From: an uncultured Coriobacteriales bacterium
Lineage (GTDB): Bacteria > Actinomycetota > Coriobacteriia > Coriobacteriales > Atopobiaceae
Length of the DNA: 16,585 nucleotides
Assembly (NCBI GenBank): GCA_947305035.1
Contig: CAMZCV010000004.1
Span: 1-16,585, forward strand
Direction: 5' to 3'
Shown piece after piece: positions 15,101-16,585 of this stretch; position 1 is the stretch's first letter; every line of letters begins with the position of its first letter. The notes under the pieces were generated by a model. That model searched no databases and was not told the origin of the DNA. It saw only the letters and a list, made by a program, of their open reading frames with translations. Made by a program: the position numbers and the translations under genes.

Positions 15101-16585
15101 GCAGGCATGGATGCCCGTGGGCACGGAGGTTGACGAGCAGTTTGGCTCCTTCCCGTACGACTCCTACACGGTGACCGAGCTGCGCACCGCCGCTAATGCG
15201 TCTTCAAGCACGATGCTCGAGTTCCCGTTTTCCATCGATGATGCGACAGCGGGAACGGTTGTCGATCTTGGCAGCAAACCCAACGAGATTGTGACCATCG
15301 GCACCGTACTCGCCACGGATGCGGGGACGCACTACGCGCCCGCAGTTGGGTCTGTCGTTCTCACCGACACCATCTCCTACACCAACCTGGAGTCTGGAGC
15401 GACCTACTGGTTCGAAGGCAAGCTCGTCGACAAGGCGACGGGCGAGAGCATCGGAGTCACAGCCACAGGAGATACGTTCATCCCCGAGGAGCCCGAGGGC
15501 ACCGCCACGATGACCTATATGATCGAGGATGCAGCCATCCTCGAGGGCAAAACCATCGTGTGCTTCGAGACCCTGCACCGTGAGGACGATGAGGGCTTTG
15601 CTGTGGTCCACGAGGACATCGACGACGTCGCGCAGACCGTCTACTTCCCCGAGATCGGCACCACGCTCACAGGTGCCGAGGGAAGCCATGAGGTTCTTGC
15701 AGCTGAGAACGTCACCCTCACCGACACCGTCGCATACACCAGCCTCGAGCCTGGCAAGTCCTACACCGTGACCGGCGAGCTCATGGATCGAGAATCCGGC
15801 GAACCCACGGGCATCACCGCCTCCACCGTATTCACCCCCGAGGAGACAAACGGCACCGTCGAGGTATCCTTCGAGTTCAAGGGCGTCGCGGTAGCGGGCA
15901 AGACCGTCGTGGCTTTCGAGACGGTCGAGCATAAGGGCAGGATCTGGGCGGTGCATGCGGATATCGAGGATGATGCCCAAACCGTCAGCTTCCCCAGCAT
16001 CTCCACCACATTTGTCGACCGTGAGGGCGAGCACGAGTCCGCCGTCGTGGACGAGACCGTCATCCTCACCGATACCGTCGAGTACAGGAACCTCATCCCC
16101 GGCAAGGAGTACGTGCTCAACGCCGAACTTGTCGACAAGGACACCGAGGAGGTTCTGGCAACCGGCACCGCCGCCTTCACCCCCGAGGAGCCGAGCGGAA
16201 CCGTCGACGTAACCATCGAGGTCGCCCTGGCGGACGTTAAGGGGAAGGTCACCGTGTGCTTCGAGACGCTCGAGCGGGAGGGTCGCGCAGTGGCCGTTCA
16301 CGCCGAAATCGAGGATGCGGGGCAGACCGTGAACTTCCCCGATGCGTGCACCACGCTCACGGACACCGAGGGAAACCAGGAGGTTCTCGCTGCGGAGACT
16401 GTCGCCCTCACCGACACCGTCGCGTACAGCGGCCTCAACGTTGGCAAGACCTATACCGTGACCGGCGAGCTCTTCGACAAGAAGAGCGGCGAGAGCACGG
16501 GGATCGTCTCCGAACCTGTGGAGTTCACACCCGAGGAATCCAGCGGCACCGTCGAGGTGGTTTTCAACTTCCCCGGCGTCGAGTG
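12189..16585 (+). CDS. Thioester-domain adhesin with SpaA-like and VaFE repeats, C-terminus beyond window
   Basis: One open frame of 1465 codons runs to the right edge without a stop. ATG 12189 follows GAGGTG by 5 nt. Residues 1-46 are a signal peptide (basic head, then VIALTALLVLNNLLFG, cleavage likely after TYA46). Residues 47-120 and about 240-290 are Glu/Asp-rich. A thioester domain spans about 310-450 with Cys332 (GKQAYCMSG) and Gln387 in ATQAAVWYV, matching the TQxAIW motif, so an internal Cys-Gln bond for covalent attachment to host amines is likely. Five SpaA/Cna-B-like domains (about 485-1034) show Lys near the start and YYVKE, YYAKE, YFVRE, YTVQE, YTVTE motifs typical of isopeptide bonds. 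VaFE repeats follow from about 1036. The sortase motif should lie beyond the window. Such proteins are cell-wall anchored host or mucus adhesins or pilus tips. Confidence 0.88.
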   Translation, partial: MHVARKMRRLPPLKHGLARRTGVIALTALLVLNNLLFGIAPAMTYADELEVEETSVEVEEEEPEEQEAVEVLDPPSLEDASDTPVEELDESVVVDDGAEPDANAPPEEPEAEEQEAELPEVPAWVAATYRIAGDEERAFEEPAEVVAGDGVNRVILKTDFDVEGEVSSCAVTLLLDEEDVTGQALVAPDASWIDVPSDIDLSRCRVEVSVVIESAAEADGKEPAEPEGAIDDEMAPEEAAPETPLPVETDDEEPVESFDEEAYAEQLEIIASYLDEVGATDAERQAFMMDIGAPLLRSAGTTGTITSIKPTGLGDGITAGYWWTLDGKQAYCMSGFFADPAVGQTLTRYEGSLGIDELDFVLYHGYDGVNVTSVGGLDAMRSIAATQAAVWYVVGDKREDVLDIRGWFHNDNYYNRLYGLNVIDGRQDIFRAAKSLVDGAVAYANAGGGGPEAGFAKVYLNDGTVRNSVGNLVQHMVAVGEREGTLKVVKTSSNPDTYTLSAYSIAGAKYGVYSDSACRNLVTTIAIGSDRSGSATLTAGTYYVKETTAGAGYLLDTTVHTATVVAGGTATVSSIEEPEPAKARVKKTSSSEIPSGSSGYSLAGAEYGLYATRSDADADANRMGTFTTKKDGTSNEIEVLAGTYYAKELKASPGFELDTAVHAITVSPGQVGTFTSVEKPRQGSIEIVKVSANPSLTASLSCYSLAGAKYGVYASRTDAQKDTNRMKTIVTNANGKGSAQLFAGSYFVREVEASPGFLLDSTVHSVTVSPGSTGTVKSTEQPFSVPLDARVQKVDKNTGEALPSGSGSLAGAEFMLSFYDNVAGSTSGSPARSWVFSTDESGAVDFSSATPVSGDAFFSSANGTRVFPVGTYTVQETKAPMGYQRDTTVHKQVINANDGGKVAAALFGASGGSIIVNEQVKRGDVRWVKVDGDGNPMAGVEFRITNSKGESIIVATDAEGIFDSSRPEDKAQAWMPVGTEVDEQFGSFPYDSYTVTELRTAANASSSTMLEFPFSIDDATAGTVVDLGSKPNEIVTIGTVLATDAGTHYAPAVGSVVLTDTISYTNLESGATYWFEGKLVDKATGESIGVTATGDTFIPEEPEGTATMTYMIEDAAILEGKTIVCFETLHREDDEGFAVVHEDIDDVAQTVYFPEIGTTLTGAEGSHEVLAAENVTLTDTVAYTSLEPGKSYTVTGELMDRESGEPTGITASTVFTPEETNGTVEVSFEFKGVAVAGKTVVAFETVEHKGRIWAVHADIEDDAQTVSFPSISTTFVDREGEHESAVVDETVILTDTVEYRNLIPGKEYVLNAELVDKDTEEVLATGTAAFTPEEPSGTVDVTIEVALADVKGKVTVCFETLEREGRAVAVHAEIEDAGQTVNFPDACTTLTDTEGNQEVLAAETVALTDTVAYSGLNVGKTYTVTGELFDKKSGESTGIVSEPVEFTPEESSGTVEVVFNFPGVE
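13116..13538 (+). other. Thioester domain of the adhesin
   Basis: This segment holds both reactive residues expected of a TED: Cys332 (TGC 13182-13184) and Gln387 (CAG 13347-13349), 55 residues apart, with aromatic/hydrophobic context (YWWTLDGKQAYCM, RSIAATQAAVWYVVGD). In characterised Gram-positive adhesins these side chains form a thioester that reacts with host protein lysines. Whether the bond forms here is not known from sequence. Confidence 0.75.
13641..15293 (+). repeat. Five SpaA/Cna-B-like domains
   Basis: Approximate units are 13641-13925, 13926-14228, 14229-14534, 14535-14945 and 14946-15293. The first three are close relatives (SLAGAKYGVY, SLAGAEYGLY, SIAGAKYGVY; then an extended YYVKE-like strand and a GF/GY-L-D-T-x-VH motif). 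The fourth is longer, with an insert around a SYD-like loop, and the fifth is divergent. The near-identity of the first three suggests duplication within the gene. Confidence 0.75.
15294..16585 (+). repeat. VaFE repeats, four visible, last one cut
   Basis: Units are 15294-15650 (119 codons), 15651-15995 (115), 15996-16340 (115) and 16341 to the edge. Each has an LTDTVAY-type strand, a PGK-YxVxGEL-DK-SGE stretch, an FTPEEPSGT-like turn, the VxFETL motif that names the family, and a closing VHADIEDxxQTV-FP. Units two and three have exactly equal length. In unit two the DK-TGE lysine is Arg (MDRES). More units are expected beyond the window. Confidence 0.85.

Overview
The window comes from a GC-rich bacterium, most likely a member of the Coriobacteriia (Actinomycetota; Collinsella, Olsenella or Eggerthella relatives). 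That placement is an inference. It rests on the gene order secY-adk-map-infA-rpmJ-rpsM-rpsK-rpsD-rpoA-rplQ, high GC with frequent GTG and TTG starts, a thioester/SpaA/VaFE surface adhesin of the Gram-positive gut type, and an AbiEi-like nuclease of a kind I associate with this class. No 16S gene or phylogenetic marker alignment was available.

Bases 1-9465 (minus strand) hold the distal part of the spc operon and the alpha operon, read right to left: rplE, rpsN, rpsH, rplF, rplR, rpsE, rpmD, rplO, secY, adk, map, then infA, rpmJ, rpsM, rpsK, rpsD, rpoA and the start of rplQ, which leaves the window at base 1. Together they encode ribosomal proteins, the Sec translocon channel, two housekeeping enzymes, IF-1 and the RNA polymerase alpha subunit. 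A good sigma-A type promoter lies between map and infA, so infA-to-rplQ can be transcribed separately. The genes that normally precede rplE (rplN, rplX) are not in the window: the cluster stops at rplE, behind a structured leader.

Bases 9466-11104 are an AT-richer junction. A 304-codon gene for an AbiEi-like protein with a C-terminal Vsr/DUF559-type nuclease motif sits between two 123-bp arms. The arms are inverted copies of each other (104 of 123 positions identical, no gaps). Each arm also ends in a perfect 11-bp inverted repeat, so each looks like a miniature element in its own right. The arm-nuclease-arm unit is the best candidate here for an undescribed mobile or self-propagating element.

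Bases 11105-12188 carry tag (3-methyladenine DNA glycosylase I) and a 346-bp gap with hairpins. From 12189 to the right edge runs one open frame on the plus strand (1465 codons, no stop) for a large secreted adhesin. Its order is signal peptide, acidic low-complexity region, thioester domain with Cys332 and Gln387, five SpaA/Cna-B-like domains, and at least four VaFE repeats. Its C-terminus and presumed sortase signal lie beyond the window.
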